This document shows, in pieces, positions 12,370-22,928 of a DNA stretch of 64,000 nt (the stretch's first letter is position 1; each line of letters begins with the position of its first letter). The notes beneath the pieces were generated by a model that did not search any database, was not told the DNA's origin, and saw only the letters and a program-made list of their open reading frames with translations. A program made the position numbers and the translations under genes. The stretch is from Pterois miles (lineage: Eukaryota > Chordata > Actinopteri > Perciformes > Scorpaenidae). Location of the stretch: the NCBI GenBank assembly GCA_947000775.1, contig CAMQGK010000567.1, positions 16,135,501-16,199,500 on the forward strand, in the 5' to 3' direction.

Positions 12370-12599
12370 AGTTAAGTACTGTGGGTTGCTGTTGTAGCTC
12401 ACTCGGTAGAGTGGGAGCCCCATGTACCAAGGCTGAGTCCTAGCTGCAGCGGCCCACGGGTTTGAATCCAGCCTGAGGCCCTTTACTGCATGTCATTCCC
12501 TCTGTGTTCCCCTTTCTATACTCTATCCCTGTCAAAAAAAAGGAAAACGGCTCTAAAAAAATAAATAGAAAACTTTAAAAAAAAGAGTAAAGTACTGTG
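12370..12599 (+). mobile_element. tRNA-derived SINE with target-site duplication
   Basis: The insert (12384-12585) is flanked by AGTTAAGTACTGTG (12370-12383) and AGTAAAGTACTGTG (12586-12599), a 14-base target duplication with one difference. Its head holds a polymerase III A-box-like TAGCTCACTCGGTAGAG and a B-box-like GGGTTTGAATCC at 12458-12469, spaced as in a tRNA-derived promoter. The body ends in an A-rich tail. The head cannot fold as a functional tRNA gene because the spacing is too long, so it is a SINE and not a tRNA. Confidence 0.9.
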
Positions 12600-13565
12600 A
12601 GAGAAAAATGAAATTCCTGAGTACCTCACTCTGCTTACATTACAAATGGTAATGGTTGTGTATGGTACGATAAATATTGCTAATGTGATGGATCCCAAGA
12701 CAATAGAATTCTGACCTTTCTTGTAAAGCCGGATTCAAATCAGATGCAAGTTGAGGAGGAAGGCAGAGTTGAGAGCGAAGCAAAGTGTTTAGCGAGGAGA
12801 TGAGTTTCCAGTTCACGCTGCGTATGACGCTGCAGTCCTGGCCGAGGTGGAAAGGTCATCCCATCATTTGGGAGCCTGGAGGGAGAGAAGTCAAGACCGG
12901 GCGAAGCCACGACCACCTCGCCGCAGGCGAGGCAGACTGAGGCAACGCATGCAGGAATCACACACACACATCACCACATACCTGGATATATTAGCCAGCC
13001 CTGCATCAGATCAGTCAAAGAGCAAGTCTGCCATTTCTCACTCCTCTTCATTCTGCAGATTGGAGGACAAAGAGTTAAACCACAATTTCATTGGAGCTCT
13101 GCTGCTCAGTCGAGAAAAAAAAAGAGACTAAAGACCAAGCAGTGTTGAAGGGTGTTAAAATACAGCTGAACATCTTCACTAAACTGTGTGTACAGTATCC
13201 TACTCTTGGCTGATAACATGTCTGTGTAATCAGCTAATAAATATTTCATACACAGCACGCAATATAATGAGCTCATTGCCCTGAAAAGTGAATGCAATGA
13301 GGAGGGTTTGACTGCACATGTGACATAACGTGCAAAGTGGTTACATGTCGCAATCGCTTTGGTATCAGGATCAAACATGGACCCCCGAGCGTGAAGGAAC
13401 ACCAGGCTGACTCACCTTTAAGTGGATCAGTGGTCGACAAAGTCAGAGTTATTATGTCTTGTAAAAATGCAACGCTGTCACATGCTTTAGTAAACAGGGC
13501 AGACGTCAGGCTTCATAGAAGTACGGCTGCTGTAGTGAGGAGGAACACATGGCCTCAGGGTATTC

Positions 13566-13607
<42 letters not shown>

Positions 13608-15936
13608 CCTCTGGAGTCATGTCCTTCACTGTTTCTGCATTCACCTGGATATTCTGTGCATTATAGAGTGCGTCAGCAAGAAATCACTGAGGCTTAAAGC
13701 AAATACATATTAATTTTCTCCGCACATATATAAAACAACTCCTCCCCAGACTCACAGATCACCCTCCTCTCCATCCTCTCCCTGTCATGAACAAAAACAC
13801 ACTCTTATTCCACAGACAGAAGCAGCAGCCATGAGCAGTTCCCCTCCAAACTCAGCCCTTTTTGCTTTCCCATTTTCCTATAAATGCATCTCTCCCTTTC
13901 ACTCACCATTTTCAATTTTTGACTTCCTCTGCCTTGCCTCCTTTGTCTTGAAGCTCCCCCTCCCCCCGTCCTCCTCCCCATCTCCAAACCACCTCAGTGG
14001 GTGCCAAGCAGTCACAGCAGTGGCTTGATCCTGGCACTTATGAAAGGAGCTCTTTGATAAGCCTCGGCCAGGAGCAACACAAGGGAAGCAATCAGAGACA
14101 CAAACTCAACCAGAGATGAGGCATCTACGGTGTTTGCTTGTGTGTTTGTGATGTTGTTCTGTCTCTTTGACCTGTTAAACTTTTCTCTAAAAAAAAAAAA
14201 AAAAAAAAATTAAATCCTTGAAAGTCTTTTTTTCTCCTCTCTTCCATGTTTTCCCTCGTGCACCTCTGAAACATTTGGAGACACATTTGTTCTGCCTCCC
14301 CATCTCTTTGTATCCAGGGAGAACAACAAAGTGATTAAAAGCATTTGAGGTGTGTTTGGATGTAGCTGATGCCTGGACACGGTGCTACCGAGATTGTGGT
14401 TTCCTGTTCTTGCCTCGTCCTCGTATCCGCTCACTTTTTGTATTTCAAAGACGTGCTCTTTCATGACCAATCAGCTGTGCTATACAAACCTATCTGAACT
14501 CTCTTTTCATAATAAAAACTGATATTACAACAGTTAAGAGTAAATGCCAAAAAAAGATCCCTTGTTTTACAACATACATTATGTTATTATTTTGGTAGGA
14601 GTGGCCTCCACATGGCTCTCAACATGGCGACAGCTGAGCCGACATCTAGCAGCTGATGGTGCTAACAGCGAAAACAATGGCAACAAAGCTGCCAAAGCTG
14701 AATGTTAACTTGAGGGGGCTACGCTTCCATGGCAACAAATTATTCATGTATTTTAAAATTTCCCTCCATTGTTTTCCCCATTGTAATGCCTATTCCCTGA
14801 GCATGTGTCCCACTACTGCCCCAGTTCTTCTCCCCACTGAGCGGTACCACAACCAACCAGTGCAGCAAAAGGTGGAGAACCTGTGTCTGGTTTCCAGTAA
14901 CGCCAAATGTCCTGAACACATCTCGCCTGAGGTGCCACGACTCAAACTCTGCGGAGTGAAAACTCTGCACCATTCAATCCATGTTATACAAGTACAGTCT
15001 TGTGAAATACTTTCTGCTGGGAAGCTCCATTAAAAACAGTAAGTTAAAAAGAAAAAAAAAATAAATAAATAAATAATACAACGATAAGTGTATTTACAAA
15101 TAATATACAACAATAAAAGGAAATACTTTGTCCACAGGCATATTAAGAACGTCCTGTCTACCATTAAAATATGTGTTACCACAGCTGTCAGCGACACTCA
15201 TGGATCCTCTCCTATATGCTCCAACAAATCAAGCAAAGCAAACCAGCTCCACTGATATGAGGCTCAGCTGTCATGGCAGTTAACTCCCTCTCCATGTTGC
15301 ACCCTCTTGCTCCCCTTCTGCCTCTCCATTGCTTGTCTCCTCATCTTCCTCATCTCTCTTTCATCGCTACCGCTCTCTGTTTGTCCTCTCCTGTGTGCAT
15401 TGATCTCTGTGGTTCAGAGATTTAGAGATTTGGGGCACAGTGATCTCACTGGCAGTTACAGCCGACAGGTGTGAAGAACAAACAATGGCCCCCTAAACAA
15501 ACCCCAAAACCAATTTAGGACTTGTGTGCTCCCTCATATAGGCAAACTCCATGTCTGTTATGAGGAATAAAACAAAACAGGCAAATATGCATTGCAGGTA
15601 CACCTGGTGTGCCAGTTATTTGGGTATGGCTCTCAGCTCACAGTGATAAATTAGACAACCAACTGGTGATGCCATAAGTTTGCAAGCGAAGTTTAATGAT
15701 GATGAAGAGAGAGAAATGCAGCAGAATAACTGGTGATATGTCAAGTGTAGTGGTGAAAAATGGTCAGGCATCCTGCTCATTGATCCATCTCAATCCGTCA
15801 CAAGAGCTCCGTCCAGCTCAGGCACAAACAGTCCTTTCTAAGCCAGGAATGGGCCATCATGTGAAAGCCAAGAATCGGAGGATTTTTATTCCAACCAATG
15901 ACTACACCATCTGATTTCACCGATTAGCACAACTTT
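12600..15936. other. Intergenic DNA with simple repeats only
   Basis: Nothing coding is supported. Simple repeats include a (TG)n at 13567-13606 and a poly-A run at about 14188-14209. The stretch 13740-14010 is pyrimidine-rich. A 125-codon open frame at 14656-15033 starts with a non-ATG codon and has no recognisable domain. Confidence 0.5.
13567..13606. repeat. (TG)n microsatellite
   Basis: About twenty uninterrupted TG dinucleotides. Confidence 0.9.
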
Positions 15937-17094
15937 AAAGGGGACATATCACATAAAACTGGGTATCTGGAGTTCCTACCAACGCAGAAACTGTGAAATA
16001 AACAACCAAGTCATTTTTTTTTGTTGGCTGCCTAAGAAAACATGTAATTCAGCAAGGCGTTCAGCTTTAACTCCCCTTCCTATGTTACATGCAGGTTCAT
16101 AAGAATATATTGCCACCCCATCTGAGTATCTCCGCTCACAGCTTGAAAACTAACTTTAAGGTGCACCATATTTTTCCCACAAGCCAATCAGAGCAGACTG
16201 GGCTTTTTCAGGAGGAGGGTCTTAAAGAGAGAGGCGCTAAAACGGAAGATCAGGGGGTGAATACAGGTATATTCAGACAGACAGTATTTAAACATTAAAG
16301 CATGTAAACTGGAGCTGTCAAAGTTAATGTGATAATAACACATTAACTTAAATTTGTTTTAATGGAATTCACTTCTTTAATGCATTAAGACAATTTATGA
16401 CTTTTGGGCTGCAGCGGGCTCAGTTTTAAAGCAAAAGTGAATATACTGGTGTCACATAAAACTAGAAAACCTGAGGAATCCACTGGTAGCAATTATGTCA
16501 AACTGGCTTGTCGCAAAGGACTCCTTTTGGGGAGGAAAACTGTCATGGCCATTTCCAAAGGGGTCCCTTGACCTCTGACCTCAAGATATGTGAATGAAAA
16601 TGGGTTCTCTGGGTACCCACGAGTCTCCCCTTTACAGTCATGCCCACTTTAAGATGATCACAGTCAGTTTGGATCAAGTCATAGTCAAGTCAGCACACTG
16701 ACATACTGATAGCTGTTGTTGTCTGTTAGGCTTGAGTTTGCCATGTTATGATTTGAGCATATTTTTTTATGCCAAATCCAGTACCTGTGAGGGTTTCTGG
16801 ATAATAGTTGTCATGATTTTGTGTTGTTAGTTGATTTCCTATAAGAAATATATGGTATAATAATAATAATAATAATAATAATATACATTTGCATAAAGCA
16901 ACATATTTTCCCACACCCTTGTTGATACGAGTATTAAATACTTGACAAATCTCCCTTTAAGGTACATTTTGAACAGAAAAAAACTTTGATTAATTTATGT
17001 ATAGTCACGATTAAATATTTCAATCGATTGACAGCCCTAATGTAAACGTGTTCTCGTAGAAACCAAAAATACAAAATCAGCATATGTCCCCTTT
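15937..17094 (+). mobile_element. TTAA-flanked MITE family B, copy 1, split by a hAT-like insert
   Basis: The ends are AAAGGGGACATAT on the left and ATATGTCCCCTTT on the right, perfect inverted repeats bordered by TTAA. The interior GGGTATCTGGAGTTCCTACC, then CAATCAGAGCAGACTGGGC, then GTGAATACAGGTATATTCAG matches copies at 33990-34443 and 48859-49791. A different element (16310-17039) interrupts it. TTAA targets are typical of the piggyBac superfamily. The assignment is inferred because no transposase is present. Confidence 0.8.
16310..17039 (-). mobile_element. hAT-like non-autonomous element, copy 2, nested
   Basis: The element lies between two copies of ATGTAAAC (16302-16309 and 17040-17047), an exact 8-base target duplication. 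Its ends are TGGAGCTGTCAA and TTGACAGCCCTA, imperfect inverted repeats. The body is the reverse complement of the copy at 9326-10060. An 8-base duplication with short inverted ends is the hallmark of hAT elements. A (TAA)n microsatellite has grown inside it near 16858-16882. No transposase is encoded. Confidence 0.85.
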
Positions 17095-18269
17095 AAATAG
17101 AGAGGTGGAACTGATAACTCCTCGAAGGCACGACGGCCCATTTATCAAAAAATGTGTTCATGTCATAACATAAAAAGTTGAAGAAAAGACAAATAACTAC
17201 ACCTTCAAAGCATCCACATCTAAAATATATAATTACCTCATTAATTTAAAATCTACTATGAAAAAACAGCAAGACATTCTGACTTTTCAGACGTGATTGC
17301 AACAGACTGAATATTGAAACTGATCATTTAGATTCTGTGACCTTGAACTGCACATCACTGGATTGTGTGTGGTGTTGAGCTACCAGCTGTACTGGCTTCA
17401 GTTCTGTGATTCAAAGCCAGAGATATCAGTGCAAATCCGCCCCTGCTGTTTTTACCATTGCCTCTGTCAGGCTGACATGAACACTTTTTTTTTTTTTTTT
17501 TTTTTTTTTTACCAGTCGGCAGTTCATAATGACACAGACGTGCCATTCTCTCCATCCAACTTCATTTATTTGCCCATTTTGTCTTCTGAACTGCAGTAAG
17601 ACCCCAAAACACTGAAGACTGACCACATACAGTATTTCACTCGATGCTGATGTTTGTTAGCATCTGCACACTTTATCATTTGCTTTCTAACTTTACCATT
17701 CATCACTCTAAGGGATGAAAATGTCAAACAAATGACATCACTGCTGCATATAGATTTTTTTTCTCCCAACGAGGACCCTTGATTTGATAAAAACCATGAA
17801 ATCAATACCTAAAAAAAGACACCAATAAGAAACGCTGTCAGCGCATTCAGGTGGAGAAACAGGGTTATTGACATGGGGGAAAGGCAAAGAGGAGAATAAA
17901 ACAACAGCAGAAGAAGCAGAGTGTCAATGTTGGCGGTCCTTAGCCGAAGGACAGATTGGCTGCTTTTACCCTTAAAAAAGTGGCCTTATGTGATGTGCTG
18001 CTAACCTCTAAAGTTTCAAATAGTTCTTCTACATGTGCAGTGTTTAATTTCTATTACACGGGTCAAGCTTTTGCCTTATGAATTCATTTCTTGGCATTAA
18101 CTTTTGTAATTAGCACCTTTTTTTTATTTGAGAAGCTGCTAGCGTTTCCTGGCATAGCAGATTAAGTGTTATCTTGTGTCTGTGCATATATATGCATGAA
18201 TCTCTTGAACCCACCTCCAGGAAAAGAGAAAAAAAAAGATTGTCTTTCCACAGCTCCATCTTTATTTTT
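17095..18269. other. Upstream flank of c1ql1, no gene seen
   Basis: This stretch contains a poly-T run at about 17487-17510 but no supported gene. It may include distal promoter sequence of the downstream gene. Confidence 0.5.
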
Positions 18270-18580
18270 AGAGTCTGGATGCTGAAGAGAGAGGGGAGAA
18301 AGCAAGGGAGTGAGAAACAGCATCAAAAGTGGGGAGAAGGAGGGAGAGAGCGAGAGGAGAAGAAAAGAGAGGGATGAAAGAGGGGGAGCAGGACGGTCAG
18401 AAGGGGGTTGTGTTGGTTTCTCGGTGGTTTCAGGAGAGTGGTAGAAAGACATGCAGTGTGATGAGAGTCCTTCCTCTGAGTGAGCCGGAGAGAGAGAAGG
18501 GGACGCAACCACGCCAACCTCTCACTCGATGGGGAGCAGAGGGGAGGACGGGAGGGGTGGGGGGCTCCGCTGCTACTGCC
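18270..18580. promoter_or_regulatory. Purine-rich proximal promoter region of c1ql1
   Basis: The 300 bases before the TATA box are strongly purine-rich on the + strand (GAGAGGGGAGAAAG, GAGAGGAGAAGAAAAGAGAG and similar) and then become G-rich. GA-rich tracts are common near vertebrate promoters. No individual transcription factor site is claimed. Confidence 0.4.
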
Positions 18581-18581
18581 G

Positions 18582-18589
18582 TATAAAAA
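18582..18589 (+). promoter_or_regulatory. TATA box of c1ql1
   Basis: TATAAAAA sits in a GC-rich setting (GCCGTATAAAAAGCC) about 535 bases before the start codon. Standard spacing would place transcription start near 18610-18615. It is the best core promoter motif upstream of the gene on this strand. Confidence 0.6.
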
Positions 18590-18611
18590 GCCAAGCCTGA
18601 GAATCCGCCAC

Positions 18612-19119
18612 CACAAACTCACCACACATACACACACACATGCACACACACAGATCCAGTGGCTGCTCTGTATCTCTCACACTCACCCACACTCATCACT
18701 TTCTCTCTCTCTCTCTGTCTCGCTCTCTCCGTCTCTCACTCCACTCCTCTGGGATCTGCATCCTTCTTGCTTCTTCTCACAAGTCAGATTGTGTTTGTAA
18801 GTAGAGGCTGAATGTCTCCCTGTGTATGCTCGGCTTTCCTTGGGTCTTTTTGTATGTGTGAGTGACTGGCTGGCTACTTTAGTGTGACTAAGCAGGGCAG
18901 TGAGGAGTATCAAGTGTATGTGGGTCTCTGTCTCACCCTCACACACTCGCCGGTCCTCTTGCAACTCTTCTCGGGGTCTCGGGATCCCTTTCGACGGTGA
19001 CAGGCTCCCCACACCAAGCAGTCACCATTTCCGCCCCCGGGAGACCCACGCTGGCAGCGCAGCCCCTTCCCCGACTCAGCATCGGGAGGAAGACCCTGGT
19101 GGCGGCTGCCGTAGGGGTT
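18612..19119 (+). other. c1ql1: Predicted 5' UTR of c1ql1, possibly with a small intron
   Basis: If transcription starts about 25-30 bases after the TATA box, an unspliced leader of about 508 bases results. It contains CA and CT repeats and five upstream ATGs (18640, 18812, 18826, 18854, 18918). A GTAAGT donor consensus at 18797-18802 and an AG at 19002-19003 could remove a 207-base intron, taking four of those ATGs with it. The splice is a hypothesis. Confidence 0.4.
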
Positions 19120-19728
19120 ATGCTGGTCCTGGTGCTGGTGGTCCTCATCCCCGTGCTCGTCAGCTCTGTGGGTACAGATGCCAGCCACTATGAGATGCTG
19201 GGCACCTGCCGTATGGTGTGTGACCCCTACCTGAACAAGGGAACGCCGGCCAGCAGCACCAGCTCCACCGGTCTCCAGGCTGAGGCGGAGGCGCTGAGCG
19301 ACCACAGCAACGTGCTTCCACCCTCCACCTTACTGCAGGGCCCACAGGGGAAGCCTGGCAGGCCAGGCAAGCCCGGACCACCTGGACCTCCGGGAGAACC
19401 GGGGCCGCCAGGACCAGCAGGGCCTCCTGGTGACAGAGGGGATCAGGGAAGGACTGGGATTTTGGGTCTGGGGGGGAACGGAGCTATCAGCACGGCCACC
19501 TACAGCACGGTGCCTCGGGTGGCCTTCTATGCAGGGCTTAAGAATCCCCATGAAGGCTACGAGATCCTTAAGTTTGACGACGTGGTCACCAACCTGGGCA
19601 ACAACTATGATGGCATTTCTGGCAAGTTCATCTGCAGCATACCGGGCACATACTTCTTCATCTACCATGTGCTGATGAGAGGAGGGGATGGCACCAGCAT
19701 GTGGGCAGACCTCTGCAAGAATGGCCAG
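19120..19728 (+). CDS. c1ql1: C1q-like protein 1, coding exon 1 (residues 1-203)
   Basis: Secreted C1q/collagen-type protein. In mammals C1QL1 is released by neurons such as climbing fibres and organises synapses by binding the adhesion receptor ADGRB3 (BAI3). The sequence shows a hydrophobic signal peptide (about 1-18), the segment HYEMLGTCRMVCDPY with Cys30 and Cys34 that link chains in this family, a low-complexity Ser/Thr linker, 14 Gly-X-Y triplets (74-115), and the first two thirds of the C1q domain from about 131 (VPRVAFYAGLKNPHEGYE). The frame stays open upstream as far as a GTG at 18997, but the first in-frame ATG is 19120, which places the signal peptide at the N-terminus as in relatives. 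The exon ends in CAG before GTTAGT. The collagen stretch resembles C1QL1 (QGPQGKPGR) more than C1QL2, C1QL3 or C1QL4, as judged from memory. Confidence 0.92.
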
Positions 19729-19869
19729 GTTAGTGCCTTAAACTTTTTCTGAGTTACCTGACTCCCCTGATCTTCTCACTCTCCTCCTCTGTGGTTCTCT
19801 CTCTTGAAAATCCACGTTGTTCAGTTCAAGCTGATTCTTCCAAAAACGCCATTAAATAAAAAAAAAAGT

Positions 19870-20110
19870 GACATTGTGGGGCAGAGTGTGCGCATCTGCC
19901 GCGCGCCTCCAAAGCCCGGAGCGCACAGCTGTGGCACCCAGCGCGCCTGGAGATAAAGATGTGTTGACTGGTCGCAACCCGCGTCGTCCTCTCTCTGCAT
20001 GATGCGTCCTGACATTGCCGCGTCCCGCGATCTAAAGGACGGTCACAGTTTGGGCTGAACGAGCAGTGCGCGCCGATCTTTTTGCATTTTCGCTGTGAAA
20101 TTGGAAACCG
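19870..20110. promoter_or_regulatory. CpG-rich segment at the start of the intron
   Basis: This stretch is rich in CG dinucleotides (CATCTGCCGCGCGCCTCC, GTGCGCGCCGATC), unlike the CpG-poor DNA around it. Together with exon 1 it may form a CpG island extending from the promoter. This is seen by eye and not measured. Confidence 0.4.
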
Positions 20111-22860
20111 ATCCGTTCCGCTTTTTCTAAATTAGGATTAATATGTAGAGGAATTTAATGGCAGCTTGTGCCGGAGTTTTGGCATTTACGGTGATTTAGA
20201 GCTATGATGAAAAAGAATCTGCTGGAGCTGGAAATGCTTTATGTGTCGACTGGCATTTCATTTTATTTGATCACTGAAGTGTATTTTATGAGTGATAATA
20301 TTGTATTTCCAGTTAAGGTTTAATTATAATTATAATAATAATTATTATAAAAGCCGACGTGTACAACCGATTACCTCCCGTGTCTTTCATGACAAATGTC
20401 TCATATAACTTTTGGCTTGTCTGCGCTGGAAGTGTGAGGAGGGGAGACTAGGGGAGATTAGACATTTCGCTTCCAATATTCGGACCATAGTAAACTGTGA
20501 AGCCCGCCGGACTGTGCTGACTGTCCACCGCTGCACCCATCCGTCTTTGCAGTCGTGTTAAATGCATTAGGACGTCCACATGATCTATTCTCAGCTTCTT
20601 TGATGCATCGTTTTAATGGGGCTCTAATTTTATTTTGCGCCCCCGGAGGGTCTCCTCTTCTCAGGTTGGTTAATGTGCATCTTCCGATCAGCCGTCACAT
20701 CTCTTATCTTCAAAGTTGCTCGAAAATACTGTAAAAACGTGGATGTTACACTGCAGTTGCTGCAGATATTGTTTGCTTTGTTTGCTCATGTTGCAAACTG
20801 CGTCTCTATCATATAGTTTGTTGCCAACATTATAACAAGCACGAAAAAGTATTAAAGTTCAGAAAAGGAGAAACAACCTTTCATTTTAAAGCTTTCACAT
20901 TTGATCCTGCAAAACCAATGTCAGTGACATGCAAAAGCACATTTCAATACTTCAATTCTGTGTTAAAGTTCAAGTTAAGGCTTGTTATGTATTTCACACA
21001 CTGTTATGCTTCTCTGATTTTAACTGCTCAGATGCTGCTTTATTTCTTGCCACACAAAGTGATAGGACACATGGAGACACAGTACTGTAATGACATCTGC
21101 TGCTGCTGCTGCTGGTTACAGACATTTTTCTTATTGCACACAATACAGTAAGTGAGATCACACTTACCACAGGGCTCTGGAAATGGATCAGTTGTAGTTT
21201 ATTTTAAGCACATTTGGGGTTTTTGATTCACTGTCATCAGCTTGTTCTACAGTCAGAAACACAGAGATGAGATGAATAATAAATATAGGTTAAAAAACAC
21301 CAAATCTGCTCCTCCAAACTGTCATTTCACATCACGTCCCAGACGCCTCTCTGACCTGTTTCACATCTGCTGAATAGAAATCATTTTATTTATCGTTATT
21401 TTTAATGTCTCTGCCAAGTAGAATATATTAAAAAATCATGTCAGTTATTATTAAAGCAGAAATATGTCGGGGTCTTACACTTTAAATACAGTGTAAGTAC
21501 ATATGTGCAGCATAGGGATGAAATAACAGCTGGCATCAGCTCTGTAGGTTAAACCTGCAGTCTCTTAAGGCAGCCAGAGGTTAATTCCTTTACCCTCGCC
21601 AAGTTCACAGCCAGCAAGGAAAAAGAGAGTTACAGCAATCGCCTTCAATATATAATGTCTCACTCAACAGTAATGTTTATGGGTGGGCGTAAAAGCATTG
21701 ATATATAATGGGGGAAAAAGAACATATGTTCCTATAAAACGCCTTCTGCTCCCGCTTCGTTGTGCTCCCAAGAGGAGGGTGTGGAGGTACTTAAGTTAGA
21801 TGCACACAGTGTGCATCTCCAGAGACCCGCGTAATGTTTATAAAGTGGTAATGGCGTCTCTTTCTCTATAGCTTGTACATAAACACGCTGTCCTCTTGCT
21901 GTGCTGTTTATTAGGTTTGCGTGTTGAGCTGATGGAGAAGGCCCCAGAGCCTCAGTATGTGTAAATGACTGTGAATGGTTATAAATGTTGGGGCCAACTT
22001 TATGCTACATCATTGATGAAGTGCTGAGAGTCAAACTGAAGCTCCTCCAGTCACACCGGTGCTTTCCTCAGCTCATTAAGGCTGCAAAAAGCTACACTGT
22101 GAGCTGGGACAGAGGAAGCCAGGGGAATTGAAGACAATACTAGTATTTTATCATCTTTTGGCTTTAGTGAAGCAGTGGGTTTCCAGGCCCTGCAGTGCTG
22201 CTTCACTCCAGCATGTGCTCCTCCCACTCCAGGGGTTCTCACGAGCTGTGTCGAACATCAGCATCCGTTCTTCTCCTCTACTTCAGCACAAGAATCCCAA
22301 CACTGTCCCCCACAACTCTGTTACTTTCCAAGCTATACCAAAAAGTGAGCTTCCTGGTAAACAAACAAATAAGAAATCTATTTTCAGCACAGTATTCACT
22401 TTCCAAGTTCCCCTCTCCACACACACACTCTTTTGGCTTCTTCGTCGCCTGCTCTTTTACTCGCGTGCCAAAAACTCTCTCCAGTAAATCAATGCTTTGC
22501 TCTAACCTGTCTTGGACGCATCCTGAGAGACACAGCAGAGACAATGAAGACAAGTTCAATGGATGCAGAAAAGAGGACAGAAAAGACAGACTTATTGTGC
22601 TATTGTGCCATCGAGTCTATTTAATTGTAATTAAAAAGCTTGAACCAGATCCAGGATGTGTTTGCGCTTCTCCTCTCCATTCCCTCCTTAATATTGTTAT
22701 TAATCCGCAAAACCGTTTCAGAGTTAATTAAAAGCAATGACTTGAGCGTCAGTCTCTCAAGAGGACCATAGTGAATAATCACTCTGTCTCCTCCTTTAAT
22801 AAGCTTCAACGTCCTTCGTGCACATGGCTCTTCCTTAGCAATTACCGCCGCAGTCTCCTC
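20111..22860. other. Intron interior, no distinct feature
   Basis: Mostly AT-rich intron sequence. No coding exon, RNA gene or clear repeat was recognised. Confidence 0.5.
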
Positions 22861-22885
22861 CTCACACACACACACCACACACACG

Positions 22886-22925
<40 letters not shown>
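22861..22925. repeat. (CA)n microsatellite, interrupted
   Basis: CA dinucleotides with small interruptions, the last stretch uninterrupted. Confidence 0.9.

Positions 22926-22928
<3 letters not shown>

Noticed and set aside
12394..12469. A tRNA gene suggested by A-box and B-box motifs
   Set aside because: Box spacing, lack of a cloverleaf, the A-rich tail and the flanking duplication show a SINE head.
14656..15033. A 125-codon open frame that looked like a possible exon
   Set aside because: It has no ATG start and no recognised domain. A minus-strand frame overlaps it with equal lack of support.
18997..19119. N-terminal extension of 41 residues on the C1q-like protein
   Set aside because: The frame is open but starts at GTG. 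The first ATG is 19120 and places the signal peptide at the N-terminus as in relatives.
19729..19752. Continuation of exon 1 into VSALNFF and a stop
   Set aside because: This would remove the last third of the C1q domain. The GTTAGT donor and the exact phase-0 match with the exon at 34579 show it is intron read-through.
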